From contig NZ_CP090978.1 of NCBI RefSeq assembly GCF_021513275.1, positions 1,922,001 to 1,986,000 of the forward strand: a DNA stretch of 64,000 bases, given 5' to 3'. The notes beneath the pieces are model-generated. The model did no database searches, was not told where the DNA came from, and worked only from the letters and a program-made list of their open reading frames with translations. How positions within the stretch are numbered: the stretch's first letter is position 1; every line of letters begins with the position of its first letter. This document shows positions 8,078-16,677 of this stretch, one piece after another. Source of the DNA: Paenibacillus hexagrammi. GTDB taxonomy: Bacteria > Bacillota > Bacilli > Paenibacillales > NBRC-103111. Made by a program: the position numbers and the translations under genes.

Positions 8078-8734
8078 ATGTCAGCAATCAGACAAGATGC
8101 TTGGAGCGATGAAGACGATTTGATTTTGGCGGAGGTAACACTTCGTCACATTCGGGAAGGAAGTACGCAGCTATCCGCATTCGAGGAAGTGGGCGAGCGG
8201 ATCGGCCGGACAGCGGCTGCGTGCGGATTCAGATGGAATAGCTTCGTCCGAAAGAAATATGAAGCAGCCATTCAAATAGCGAAGGCACAAAGACAAAAAC
8301 GTACACAGCTTAAAAAACATGCAGCAGTAAGCAGTATTTCAAGTCCTACGATTGCCATGCTGGATCCACATGACTTGCCGACTGTCTCCAGTAAAGCGGA
8401 AATCACGGAAGAAACACTTTCGATCGACGCTGTAATTCGCTTTCTTAGACAATGGAAAAGTACGTATCAGGATATGAATCGCCATATTAAAAATTTAGAA
8501 AAAGAGCTTCAGGATAAAGAGGAAGAAATGGAGCGTCTAAGCAGAGAAAATGATAAACTGAACAAGCAAGTGAATGAAGTGGCAACGGATTACCGCGTTG
8601 TCAATGACGATTACAAAGCTCTCATTCAAATCATGGATCGTGCTCGTAAGATGGCGTTCCTCGTAGAAGAGGAAGAAGAAGATAAGCCGCGGTTCAAGAT
8701 GGACGCGAATGGAAACTTGGAAAGAGTCGAGTAA
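8078..8734 (+). CDS. rsfA: RsfA-family prespore transcription regulator
   Basis: The protein has 218 residues. ATG 8078 follows TTAGGAGGATTGACCTT. Residues 1-65 are the RsfA Myb/SANT-like DNA-binding region (DAWSDEDDLILAEVTLRHI, then GRTAAACGFRWNSFVRKKY). Residues 120-185 form an acidic coiled coil rich in Glu and Lys, and a charged tail follows. In Bacillus subtilis RsfA fine-tunes sigma-F dependent genes in the forespore. The gene stands alone between the DUF2626 gene and panE and ends at a terminator, so it forms its own unit. Length and motif order fit the family. Confidence 0.92.
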   Translation: MSAIRQDAWSDEDDLILAEVTLRHIREGSTQLSAFEEVGERIGRTAAACGFRWNSFVRKKYEAAIQIAKAQRQKRTQLKKHAAVSSISSPTIAMLDPHDLPTVSSKAEITEETLSIDAVIRFLRQWKSTYQDMNRHIKNLEKELQDKEEEMERLSRENDKLNKQVNEVATDYRVVNDDYKALIQIMDRARKMAFLVEEEEEDKPRFKMDANGNLERVE

Positions 8735-8769
8735 GAAAGGATCCTAATTCTTGTTGAGATGTAACTGTG

Positions 8770-8812
8770 AAGCTCTAACTACTGGCAGATGCCATTGGTT
8801 AGGGCTTTTTTC
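8770..8812 (+). terminator. Terminator after rsfA
   Basis: GCTCTAAC (8772-8779) pairs with GTTAGGGC (8798-8805), extended by an inner GGC/GCC pair, followed by T6 at 8806-8811. Confidence 0.8.
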
Positions 8813-8931
8813 TCGTCCTAATTATGTGGGTTCCCGGTTTAGCAATTGACTCAGCTTCCAAGCCAATGCTCCACTTTGTGGGGTTATTTTATTATAATAG
8901 GACCATAGAAGAAGCTCGGAGGATAACGACA

Positions 8932-9866
8932 ATGAAGATAAGAGTGATTGGAGCCGGTGCGCTTGGCATGTTGTTTGCAGCGGGCCTAGCTGAGTTCTGT
9001 GAGGAAATCGTTGTAATGACTCGTACAGATGAGCAAGCGGATGCTCTTCGTAAGCAAGGTATTCGGCTCGACGGTCACTACCTAAAGGGAAAACGGAACC
9101 TTACATTTGTTTCATTTGAAAATGAGGTGGAGCAAGATGCCCCTATCAAGGATTGCGATTACGTATTGATGATGGTAAAACAATATGCGCTTGATGACGA
9201 CCTACTACAGTATCTAGGCAAACAATTGCCTCCTGATGCCGTTGTTGTATGCTTTCAGAACGGGATCGGTCATAGAGAAAAATTGGAGCATGTCGTTGGA
9301 GCGGATAGAGTGCTCTTGGCCGTTACTACAGAGGCAGGAAAAAAGAGGGCTTGAACGAGGTGCTTCACACCGGACGCGGCTTGACTCGTATAGGTAACGC
9401 ACGGCCGGAAAACGGACAAAATCTGCTTGTCAGGCAAAAAGTGCTGGTAAACCTGTTTAACCAAGCAGGATTTCAGACAATTTTGTCGAAAGACATCCTA
9501 ACACAGGTGTGGAATAAGTTCATCATGAACTGTGTCATTAATCCGCTCACAGCTGTAATGAAGGTTCGGAATGGGGATTTGCTGGACTCCGAGTGGTCCA
9601 TTTCACTTATGCGAGAACTATATATCGAGGGAGCTGCTGTTGCCAAGGCAAACGGGACGCCGATCGATGAACAGCTGTGGGAGACGCTGCTGCAAGTATG
9701 CAGATCAACTTCTTTAAATCATTCTTCTATGCTACAAGATATAATGAACTCCAAGAGAACGGAGATTGACAGCTTGAACGGCAGTTTGCTTCGAATTGCA
9801 GAGCAGTGGCAGATCAGTATTCCTACCCATCGGACCATTCACAGGCTTGTAAAAGCTCTTGAATAA
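8932..9866 (+). CDS. panE: 2-dehydropantoate 2-reductase, frameshifted
   Basis: Two frames (to 9354 and from 9351) join into a protein of about 312 residues. ATG 8932 has GGAGGATAAC upstream. The N-terminal Rossmann motif GAGALGMLFAAGL (residues 7-19) binds NADPH. The corrected joint reads Glu-Gly-Leu-Asn-Glu-Val-Leu-His-Thr-Gly. The C-terminal half has the ketopantoate reductase marks VWNKFIMNCVINPLTAV (catalytic Lys) and a late Ser-Met-Leu-Gln-Asp segment. The enzyme reduces ketopantoate to pantoate in coenzyme A synthesis. The break is at the A6 run 9339-9344, where A7 restores the frame. The DUF3397 gene follows after 14 bp, so the two are cotranscribed. Confidence 0.88.
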
Positions 9867-9880
9867 GAGGTGATCGAACA

Positions 9881-10279
9881 ATGAGTACTCTGACTGACGT
9901 GTTGTCGAAAATATACGCGTTATTCGCGATTGCACCGTTTTTGACGTTTGTTGTCATCTGGTTTGTCGTGTATTTTATTATGAAGGATAAGAAAAAAACA
10001 ACAAGACTGACGATGGATATTACGACTTGTTTCCTTATCGGTTCCGTAGCCTTCATGTGGAATCAACTCTTTCAGACTTCCTTTGGTTTTTGGCTCATTA
10101 TGCTCGTGCTGCTGATTGCATTCGGAACAATTGGAGGCTATCAAACCCGCTTAAAAGGGAAAACGGATCTGCTTAAGGTTAGTAGAGTGGTTTGGAGATT
10201 TGGATTTTTAGGGCTATCCATGCTGTACATACTGTTGTTTCTTCTGAATATAGGGAAGAACTATATATATGTAACTTAA
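9881..10279 (+). CDS. DUF3397-family membrane protein
   Basis: The protein has 132 residues starting at ATG 9881, with AAGAGGTGATCG upstream. It has about four membrane helices, broken by a charged MKDKKKTTR loop near residue 36 and a GGYQTRLKGKTDLLKV loop near residue 85. This matches DUF3397 proteins, which lie close to panE and bshC in Bacillales. The function is unknown. It is 14 bp after panE and 33 bp before comFB, so the three probably form one operon. Confidence 0.8.
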   Translation: MSTLTDVLSKIYALFAIAPFLTFVVIWFVVYFIMKDKKKTTRLTMDITTCFLIGSVAFMWNQLFQTSFGFWLIMLVLLIAFGTIGGYQTRLKGKTDLLKVSRVVWRFGFLGLSMLYILLFLLNIGKNYIYVT

Positions 10280-10312
10280 TCATGATAAAGAGAATGAAGG
10301 GAAGACGAATAT

Positions 10313-10579
10313 ATGGTTCATAATTTAATCGAGGATCTGGTTCAGCAATGCTTGAAGGAACTTCAACAGACGCAAGCTCAATTGAAGGAATGTGATGATA
10401 GACTGCTTGATGATATTATGGCTATCACGCTTAACAGGATTCCGCCCAAGTATGTGGCTTCGAATCAAGGCGAAATGTTCGTGAAAACACAATTGCGCCA
10501 AATGGTACCGGATGTATACAGAGAACTGTCCTATGCCATTGATAAGGTGCTGAGCGGGGATCGCAAAAGTGATTTTTAA
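10313..10579 (+). CDS. comFB: ComFB-family protein
   Basis: The protein has 88 residues starting at ATG 10313, with GAAGGGAAGACG upstream. The sequence VHNLIEDLVQQCLKEL, then RIPPKYVASNQGE (about residues 43-56), matches the late competence ComFB family. In Bacillus subtilis comFB lies between comFA and comFC and is not essential for DNA uptake; in cyanobacteria relatives bind cyclic dinucleotides. Here it sits apart from comFA and comFC, at the end of the panE operon. A nucleotide-binding role is possible, but the sequence does not show it directly. Confidence 0.75.
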   Translation: MVHNLIEDLVQQCLKELQQTQAQLKECDDRLLDDIMAITLNRIPPKYVASNQGEMFVKTQLRQMVPDVYRELSYAIDKVLSGDRKSDF

Positions 10580-10937
10580 TAAGGTGTTTTAGGTGAGGTT
10601 GTAAATTGTTTGTAATATTTTTTTGAGAATTGTAGAAAATAACATTGAATTTCGTGTAGATTTTATTAACCAATGGTTGTATAATTAAAAACCGTGAAGC
10701 TCTTTTTTTGATTATTAATTTAACATTGGTAAATAAAGTGGTGAATCAAATTGATTTTCGCCATCATTTATTGCGTATACTCTAGTAAATTTTTTTACCA
10801 GAGATTTATGTTAGATTTGTTCGGGTAGAAATAGAGATTCACTATATTTTTGGGATAAAGGTGTAAGGTTAATGTAACAGATAATAACATATCACCTGAC
10901 CATAAATAGATATACATAATTTTAAAGGAGGAGTTTT
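10580..10937 (+). promoter_or_regulatory. AT-rich opp leader and promoter region
   Basis: The 358 bp hold no supported gene. A TATAAT at 10680-10685 may be a -10 element, though its -35 is weak. An imperfect dyad GAATCAA (10743-10749), one base, then TTGATTT (10751-10757) resembles the TTGATTC/GAATCAA dyads seen elsewhere in this window. The oppA ribosome binding site is AAAGGAGGAG at about 10923. I see no riboswitch fold. Confidence 0.4.
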
Positions 10938-12609
10938 ATGAAAGCGAAAAAGTGGGTTACCACAGCGGTTGCACTTAGTTTGGTAGGTAGCGTTGCTATC
11001 GGTTGTACAAAAAAAGAAGAAGCTCCGGCTGCATCCCCAGGAAGCGAAGCTGCAGGCACACCGGCTGCTAGTCAAGAATTGAAGCTGTCCGTCGTTGCAG
11101 ATCCACCTGTACTAGATAGCTCCAAAGGTACAGCGGAAGCAGCGTTTACAATCATCAATGCCTTCAACGAAGGTTTGTATCGTACAGATAAAGACGGCAA
11201 GCCGGTTCCGGGTCTTGCGAAGGATTTCCCTAAAATTTCTGCTGACGGTCTGACTTACACGTTTGACCTTCGCGATAATGCTGTATGGTCGGATGGACAA
11301 CCGGTTAAAGCTCAAGATTTCGTTTACTCCTTCAAAAGAACGCTGAATCCAACAACAGCAGCTCAATACAGCTTCATGGTTGCTTGGATTAAAGGGCGGC
11401 GAAGAAGTCACGAAAGCCAAGACGGATGCAGAGATTAAAGCTGCACTGGATAATCTAGGCGTAAAAGCTATTAGTGATAAGCAGCTTGAGATTACGCTGT
11501 CCAAGCCTATCGCATTCTTTACACAGCTTCTATCCTTCCCGGTATTCTTCCCGCAAAGAGAAGACTTCGTAACTTCCCAAGGCGACAAGTACGGTGCGGA
11601 AGCAACGAACGTAATCGGCGCTGGACCTTTCAAATTGACTAAGTGGGATCATGACCAGACTCTGGTGCTTGAGAAGAACGACAAGTACTGGGATGCTGCT
11701 AATGTAAAGATCACTAAAGCAACGATTAATGTTGTGAAAGATACAAACACAGGCTTGAACCTATATGAGTCGAAGGCAGTCGATTTTGCGAAAATCAACG
11801 GTGAGCAATCTCAATTGTATAAAGGAAAACCTGATCTTATTTTGAAGAAAGAGCTTACGAACTCTTACTTGCAGTTCCAAGAAAAGAAAGTTCCGGCTCT
11901 TGCTAACAAGAAGATCCGTATGGCTCTAGGAATGGCGATCGATCGTCAAGCATTCGTTGATACTGTTCTGATGGATGGTTCTATTGCTTCGAACGGTTTG
12001 ATTCCTGAAGGTACTTCCGATGGAGCAGGCGGCGAATTCCGTAAAACAGCTGGCGAAACTCAATATAAATTTGATCCGGAACAAGCAAAAAAATTGCTTG
12101 CAGAAGGATTGCAAGAAGTTGGTCTGACAGAACTGCCTAAATTGAAGCTTCTTTCCGATGATACGGATGTTGCGAAAAAATCCGATGAGTTCATTCTTGC
12201 TCAATGGAAGCAAAATCTTGGCTACGAAGCAGAAGCTAACCCTGTTCCGCATAAATTACGTATCGAAAACTCTTCGAAGCATGACTTCGACATCGTTCTT
12301 TCCCTATGGGGAGCGGATTACAACGATCCGATGACATTCTTGGATATGTGGGTAACTGGCGGAGAGTTTGACGAAGGCGACTATAGCAATGCTGAATACG
12401 ATAAAAACGTAAAAGCGGCTCAAACGGAAACTGATCCAGCTAAGCGCGCTCAATTCATGGTTGCTGCTGAGAAAATACTGATGGAAGATCCGGGTGTTGC
12501 TCCGATCTACTTCCGTGCTCGTCCATACGTGAAGAGAGATAGCATTCAAGGAATGTTCTTGCCGGCATACGGTACAGAGTTTGAGTTGAAATGGGCAAGT
12601 GTGAAATAA
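10938..12609 (+). CDS. oppA: Oligopeptide ABC transporter substrate-binding lipoprotein, frameshifted
   Basis: Two frames (to 11438 and from about 11392) join into a protein of about 556 residues. It starts with a lipoprotein signal (Lys-Ala-Lys-Lys-Trp, hydrophobic core, Ala-Ile-Gly-Cys) followed by an Ala/Pro/Ser/Glu linker. The SBP_bac_5 body shows FNEGLYRTDKDGKPVPGLA, TYTFDLRDNAVWSDGQPV, GAGPFKL and IDRQAFVD. It captures oligopeptides outside the membrane for OppBC. The break lies in AAAGGGCGG (11391-11399), where removing one G restores Ile-Lys-Gly-Gly-Glu-Glu. It heads oppABCDF and is followed by a partial terminator, which usually makes the binding protein more abundant. Confidence 0.9.
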
Positions 12610-12620
12610 GAAGATAGGTT

Positions 12621-12667
12621 GAAGGGGTCGTTCGCACCTGGTGAGGATGGCCCCTTCTGAATTTTTA
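12621..12667 (+). terminator. Intra-operon terminator between oppA and oppB
   Basis: GAAGGGG (12621-12627) pairs with CCCCTTC (12651-12657), extended by two further pairs, and a T5 tract follows four bases later. Such leaky hairpins after binding-protein genes lower expression of the downstream permease genes. Confidence 0.7.
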
Positions 12668-12684
12668 TCCCAAGGAGGGGCAAT

Positions 12685-13617
12685 ATGTTTAAGTTTATTC
12701 TTCGCCGTCTCTTGTACGCACTTATTACGTTATGGCTGATTGCTAGCTTTACGTTCGTACTTATGAAAAACTTGCCGGGGGATCCGTTAGGCGAAGGCTC
12801 TGAAAAAATCCCGAAAGCAACAAGGGAGATGCTGCTCAAGCAATATGGCTTAGATAAACCGATGTGGGAGCAGTATGTGACATTTTTAAAAAATCTGCTT
12901 CATGGTGATCTTGGATTTTCTTTCCAATTCCCAGCTCAGACGGTTACGGATATTATTAAGCAAGCATTCCCAGCGTCGTTGGAACTTGGTGTTTACTCCA
13001 TTGTTATTGCCATTGTTGTAGGTCTAACTCTGGGTGTCATCGCAGCGTTGAAGCATAACAAGCTTGGGGATTATACAGCCATGTTTATCGCTATTTTAGG
13101 CGTATCCATTCCATCTTTCGTACTTGGACCGCTGCTCTCTTATTATGTAGGGGTTAAATTGGGATGGCTTCCAGCTGCTCTATGGGATGGACCTTTAAAC
13201 CGGATCATGCCTTCGGTAGCACTCGCATTTGGTACGATTGCTATTTTGGCTAGATTGATGCGTACTTCCATGCTTGATGTATTAAATCAAGATTATATTA
13301 AGACAGCTAAAGCCAAAGGTTTGTCCAGTCTTGCGGTGATCGGCAAGCATACGATTAGAAATGCGATTTTGCCGGTTGTAACCATCTTGGGACCAATTTT
13401 TGTAAACGTAATCACAGGTACGCTTGTTGTTGAGCAAGTGTTTGCAGTTCCTGGTCTTGGAAAGCATTTTGTAACTTCCGTTTATTCAAATGACTATACC
13501 ATGATTTCTGGTTTGACCATTTTTTATTCGGCAATTCTGATTATCGTAATTTTGATTACCGATATTCTTTATGGTTTCATTGACCCTCGCATTCGTATTG
13601 GGAAAGGTGGGAAATAA
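12685..13617 (+). CDS. oppB: Oligopeptide ABC transporter permease OppB
   Basis: The protein has 310 residues, starting at ATG 12685 behind AAGGAGGGG. An N-terminal helix (LLYALITLWLIASFTFVLM) precedes a periplasm-side loop with LPGDPLGEG. Residues 95-300 form the BPD_transp_1 domain of five helices, with the EAA loop DYIKTAKAKGLSSLAVIGKH (about 213), which contacts the ATPase. It is the first membrane subunit of the Opp importer. oppC follows after 3 bp. Length and motif order are normal for OppB/DppB. Confidence 0.94.
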   Translation: MFKFILRRLLYALITLWLIASFTFVLMKNLPGDPLGEGSEKIPKATREMLLKQYGLDKPMWEQYVTFLKNLLHGDLGFSFQFPAQTVTDIIKQAFPASLELGVYSIVIAIVVGLTLGVIAALKHNKLGDYTAMFIAILGVSIPSFVLGPLLSYYVGVKLGWLPAALWDGPLNRIMPSVALAFGTIAILARLMRTSMLDVLNQDYIKTAKAKGLSSLAVIGKHTIRNAILPVVTILGPIFVNVITGTLVVEQVFAVPGLGKHFVTSVYSNDYTMISGLTIFYSAILIIVILITDILYGFIDPRIRIGKGGK

Positions 13618-13620
13618 GCC

Positions 13621-14553
13621 GTGGAACAAACAACCCACAAGAAAGACATCGAAGGCAGATTTGCTCCTGTTTCACTTACTGAGTTGAAAAGCGAGGCCAT
13701 CGTCCGGCCGTCATTGAATTACTGGCAGGATGCATGGAGACGACTTAAGAAAAACAGACTGGCAATGGCTGGCTTAATTATACTAGTTTTACTTGTAGTG
13801 ATTTCAATTCTTGCACCGTTTCTGTCGCATTATGATTACCAAACTCAGGTATTGAAGGATAAGAGCTTGAAGCCGTCCGCCGCTCACTGGATGGGAACAG
13901 ATGCGTTTGGACGCGACATTTGGACGCGGGTCTGGTGGGGTACTCGAATCTCATTATTTATCGGGATAGCAGCTGCGCTCATTGACTTGGTAGTTGGTGT
14001 GCTGTACGGCGGCATTTCTGCCTATTACGGCGGTAAAATTGATGACGCTATGCAGCGAATCATTGAGATCGTTTGGTCGATTCCATTCCTTTTGATCGCG
14101 ATTTTGATGATCATGGTCATTGGACCCGGTATACCTACCATCATTCTAGCTTATTCCATAACAGGCTGGGTTCCGATGGCGAGACTTGTCCGCGGGCAAA
14201 TGCTGATTATGAAAGAGCAAGAGTTCGTCATGGCTTCCCGTACTTTGGGTGCAAGTCCATGGAGAATCATTCTTCGCCATCTCATTCCGAATGCGCTAGG
14301 AATCATTATCATTCAAATTACATTCGTTGTACCGAATGCAATTTTTGTTGAGGCTTTTCTGAGCTTCATTGGATTGGGTATTCGCCCGCCAATGGCTTCA
14401 TTGGGTAACTTGCTGCAGGATGGGGCCAATTCTATGAGACTGTACCCATACCGACTTATTTATCCTGGTATTATATTCAGTTTGGTTTTGATGAGTTTTA
14501 ACTTGCTTGGCGATGGCTTGCGCGATGCGCTTGATCCAAAGATGCGCAAGTAA
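13621..14553 (+). CDS. oppC: Oligopeptide ABC transporter permease OppC
   Basis: The protein has 310 residues starting at GTG 13621, with AAGGTGGG upstream. The cytoplasmic N-terminus (about 45 residues) is followed by the OppC_N segment RLKKNRLAMAGLIILVLL, then a loop with HWMGTDAFGRDIWTRVWWGTR, a hallmark of DppC/OppC. The permease domain (about residues 110-305) holds the EAA loop EFVMASRTLGASPWRIILRH. It pairs with OppB to form the channel. oppD starts 17 bp downstream. Confidence 0.94.
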   Translation: MEQTTHKKDIEGRFAPVSLTELKSEAIVRPSLNYWQDAWRRLKKNRLAMAGLIILVLLVVISILAPFLSHYDYQTQVLKDKSLKPSAAHWMGTDAFGRDIWTRVWWGTRISLFIGIAAALIDLVVGVLYGGISAYYGGKIDDAMQRIIEIVWSIPFLLIAILMIMVIGPGIPTIILAYSITGWVPMARLVRGQMLIMKEQEFVMASRTLGASPWRIILRHLIPNALGIIIIQITFVVPNAIFVEAFLSFIGLGIRPPMASLGNLLQDGANSMRLYPYRLIYPGIIFSLVLMSFNLLGDGLRDALDPKMRK

Positions 14554-14569
14554 TAAGGGGTGAATCGTG

Positions 14570-15604
14570 ATGAACAAGGGCGATAGATTGCTTGATGTTA
14601 AAGATCTTAAGGTTTCCTTCCGTACTTATGCGGGTGAAGTGCAAGCCGTACGCGGCGTAACCTTTCATTTAAATAAAGGCGAGGTCTTGGCGATCGTTGG
14701 TGAATCCGGCTGCGGGAAATCCGTAACCGCTCAAACCTTGATGCGTTTAATTCCTACTCCGCCTAGTTATATAAAGAGTGGTTCTATCCTATTCGAAGGT
14801 AAAACGGATATTGTTAAACTGTCTAACCGACAGATGGAGAAGATTCGTGGTTCCGAGATGGGGATGATTTTCCAGGATCCGATGACATCGTTGAATCCGA
14901 CGATGAAGATTGGCGAACAAATTACAGAAGGATTGATCAAGCATCGCGGCTTGAAAAAGAAGGCGGCCGTACAGAAAGCGATTGAGCTGTTAAAGTTGGT
15001 AGGAATCAATAGTCCGGAAGGGCGGATACATCAGTATCCGCATGAGCTGTCCGGCGGTATGCGTCAGCGTGTCATGATCGCGATCGCTTTGGCTTGCTCG
15101 CCGAAGCTGCTGATTGCAGATGAACCGACTACGGCACTCGATGTGACGATTCAAGCGCAAATCATCGACTTGATGAAGTCCATTTCCGAAAAAACGGAAT
15201 CTTCTATTATTGTTATCACGCATGATCTTGGTGTTGTCGCAGATATGGCGCAGCGAGTCGTGGTTATGTATGCCGGTAAAATTGTCGAACAGGGAACTGT
15301 AGATGAAATTTTCTACGACCCTCAGCATCCGTATACGTGGGGACTTCTTCGCTCTGTTCCTCGTCTGGATACAAATAGTGACGAAGAGTTGATCCCTATT
15401 CCAGGGACTCCTCCGGATTTGTTCGCTCCTCCTAAGGGGTGTGCATTTGCGGCAAGATGTCCATACGCCATGAAGGCTTGCTTGGAAGAGGATCCTGAGC
15501 ACACTCCGCTTTCGGAGACGCACAGCGCGGCTTGCTGGCTTCTGCATCCAGATGCACCAAAGGTTGAGCGTCCTGTTCAGATAGGAGGTCACCAGCATGT
15601 CTAA
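14570..15604 (+). CDS. oppD: Oligopeptide ABC transporter ATP-binding protein OppD
   Basis: The protein has 344 residues. I choose ATG 14570, with AAGGGGTGA upstream, over GTG 14567. Walker A is GESGCGKS (about residue 43), the Q-loop region is FQDPMTSLNP, the signature is LSGGMRQR, and Walker B is LLIADEPTTALD. The C-terminal oligo_HPY extension holds a Cys cluster (GCAFAARCPYAMKAC, then a later AACW), which in Dpp/Opp ATPases coordinates an iron-sulfur cluster. It energises OppBC with OppF. The last eight bases overlap oppF. Confidence 0.94.
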   Translation: MNKGDRLLDVKDLKVSFRTYAGEVQAVRGVTFHLNKGEVLAIVGESGCGKSVTAQTLMRLIPTPPSYIKSGSILFEGKTDIVKLSNRQMEKIRGSEMGMIFQDPMTSLNPTMKIGEQITEGLIKHRGLKKKAAVQKAIELLKLVGINSPEGRIHQYPHELSGGMRQRVMIAIALACSPKLLIADEPTTALDVTIQAQIIDLMKSISEKTESSIIVITHDLGVVADMAQRVVVMYAGKIVEQGTVDEIFYDPQHPYTWGLLRSVPRLDTNSDEELIPIPGTPPDLFAPPKGCAFAARCPYAMKACLEEDPEHTPLSETHSAACWLLHPDAPKVERPVQIGGHQHV

Positions 15605-16554
15605 ACAACCCATTTTACAGATTCGCAATATGAAAAAGCATTTCCAGGTTGGAGGCGGCCGTGTACTAAAGGCTGTTGATAATTTCTCCATTGAAATATA
15701 CCGCGGTGAAACGTTTGGTCTTGTTGGGGAGTCGGGTTGCGGGAAGTCTACAGCCGGCAGAACCATCATTAATTTGTATGATGTTACGGAAGGCGAAGTC
15801 ATCTTTAACGGTGAGAATGTTCACAAGCTGAAAGGGAAAAAACTGCGGGAATTTAACCGGAATATGCAGATGGTGTTCCAAGATCCCTATGCTTCCCTTA
15901 ATCCTAGAATGACAGTTGGGAATATTATTGCGGAAGGCATTGATATCCATGGTCTCTATTCGGGAACGAAGCGTAGAGAACGAGTGATTGAACTGCTAAA
16001 AGCTGTCGGCTTGAATGAAGAGCATGCCAACCGATTCCCGCATGAATTCTCCGGCGGTCAGCGTCAGCGGATCGGTATCGCGCGTGCGCTGGCAATTGAG
16101 CCGCAATTTATTATTGCCGATGAGCCGATTTCAGCATTGGACGTGTCTGTTCAAGCGCAGGTTGTTAACTTGTTCAAAAGACTACAAAAAGAGCATGGTC
16201 TTACCTATTTGTTCATTGCCCATGACCTTGCGATGGTTAAGCATATATCCGATCGGATCGGTGTCATGTATTTGGGTAATCTTAGTTGAGGTCACGACCT
16301 CCGATGATTTATATGCGAAGCCGCTCCATCCTTATACACAATCGCTGCTTTCCGCGATTCCGATTCCGGACCCGGAAGTAGAGCGAACACGTGAGCGCAT
16401 TATCTTGGAAGGCGACGTTCCAAGTCCGTTGAATCCGCCGAGCGGATGCCCGTTCCGGACACGCTGTCCGCAAGCGATGCCGCAATGCGCGGCTTCGATG
16501 CCGCCTGTCAAAGAGGTTGAACCGGGTCACCTGGTAGCTTGCCATTTGTATTAA
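15597..16554 (+). CDS. oppF: Oligopeptide ABC transporter ATP-binding protein OppF, frameshifted
   Basis: ATG 15597 follows ATAGGAGGTC and overlaps the oppD stop. The first frame stops early at 16289 after the Walker B region ([11 protein letters not shown]) and the H-loop (FIAHDLAMV). The remainder is in another frame and continues with [20 protein letters not shown] and the Cys-containing oligo_HPY tail ([16 protein letters not shown]). One extra base in CTTAG (16281-16285) explains the break: without it the text reads Gly-Asn-Leu-Val-Glu-Val. The joined protein has about 318 residues, normal for OppF. A clear terminator follows, so this is the operon end. Confidence 0.9.
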
Positions 16555-16562
16555 GAGTAAAC

Positions 16563-16592
16563 TGACCGCTCCGATTGGAGCGGTTTTTCTCT
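16563..16592 (+). terminator. Terminator after oppF
   Basis: ACCGCTCC (about 16565-16572) pairs with GGAGCGGT (about 16577-16584) across a four-base loop, followed by TTTTCT. It ends the opp operon. Confidence 0.88.
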
Positions 16593-16677
16593 GTATTAAA
16601 TGTAATTGAATAAAATACAGTTTTGACTTCATCACAAGCAGGGGTGTACAATTGCATTACGGAAAGGGGATAACGGT

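Noticed and set aside
14990-15802. Open frame of 270 residues on the minus strand across oppD and oppF
   Set aside because: It is antisense to two well-supported ATPase genes, crosses their overlap, has no ribosome binding site and no recognisable domain.
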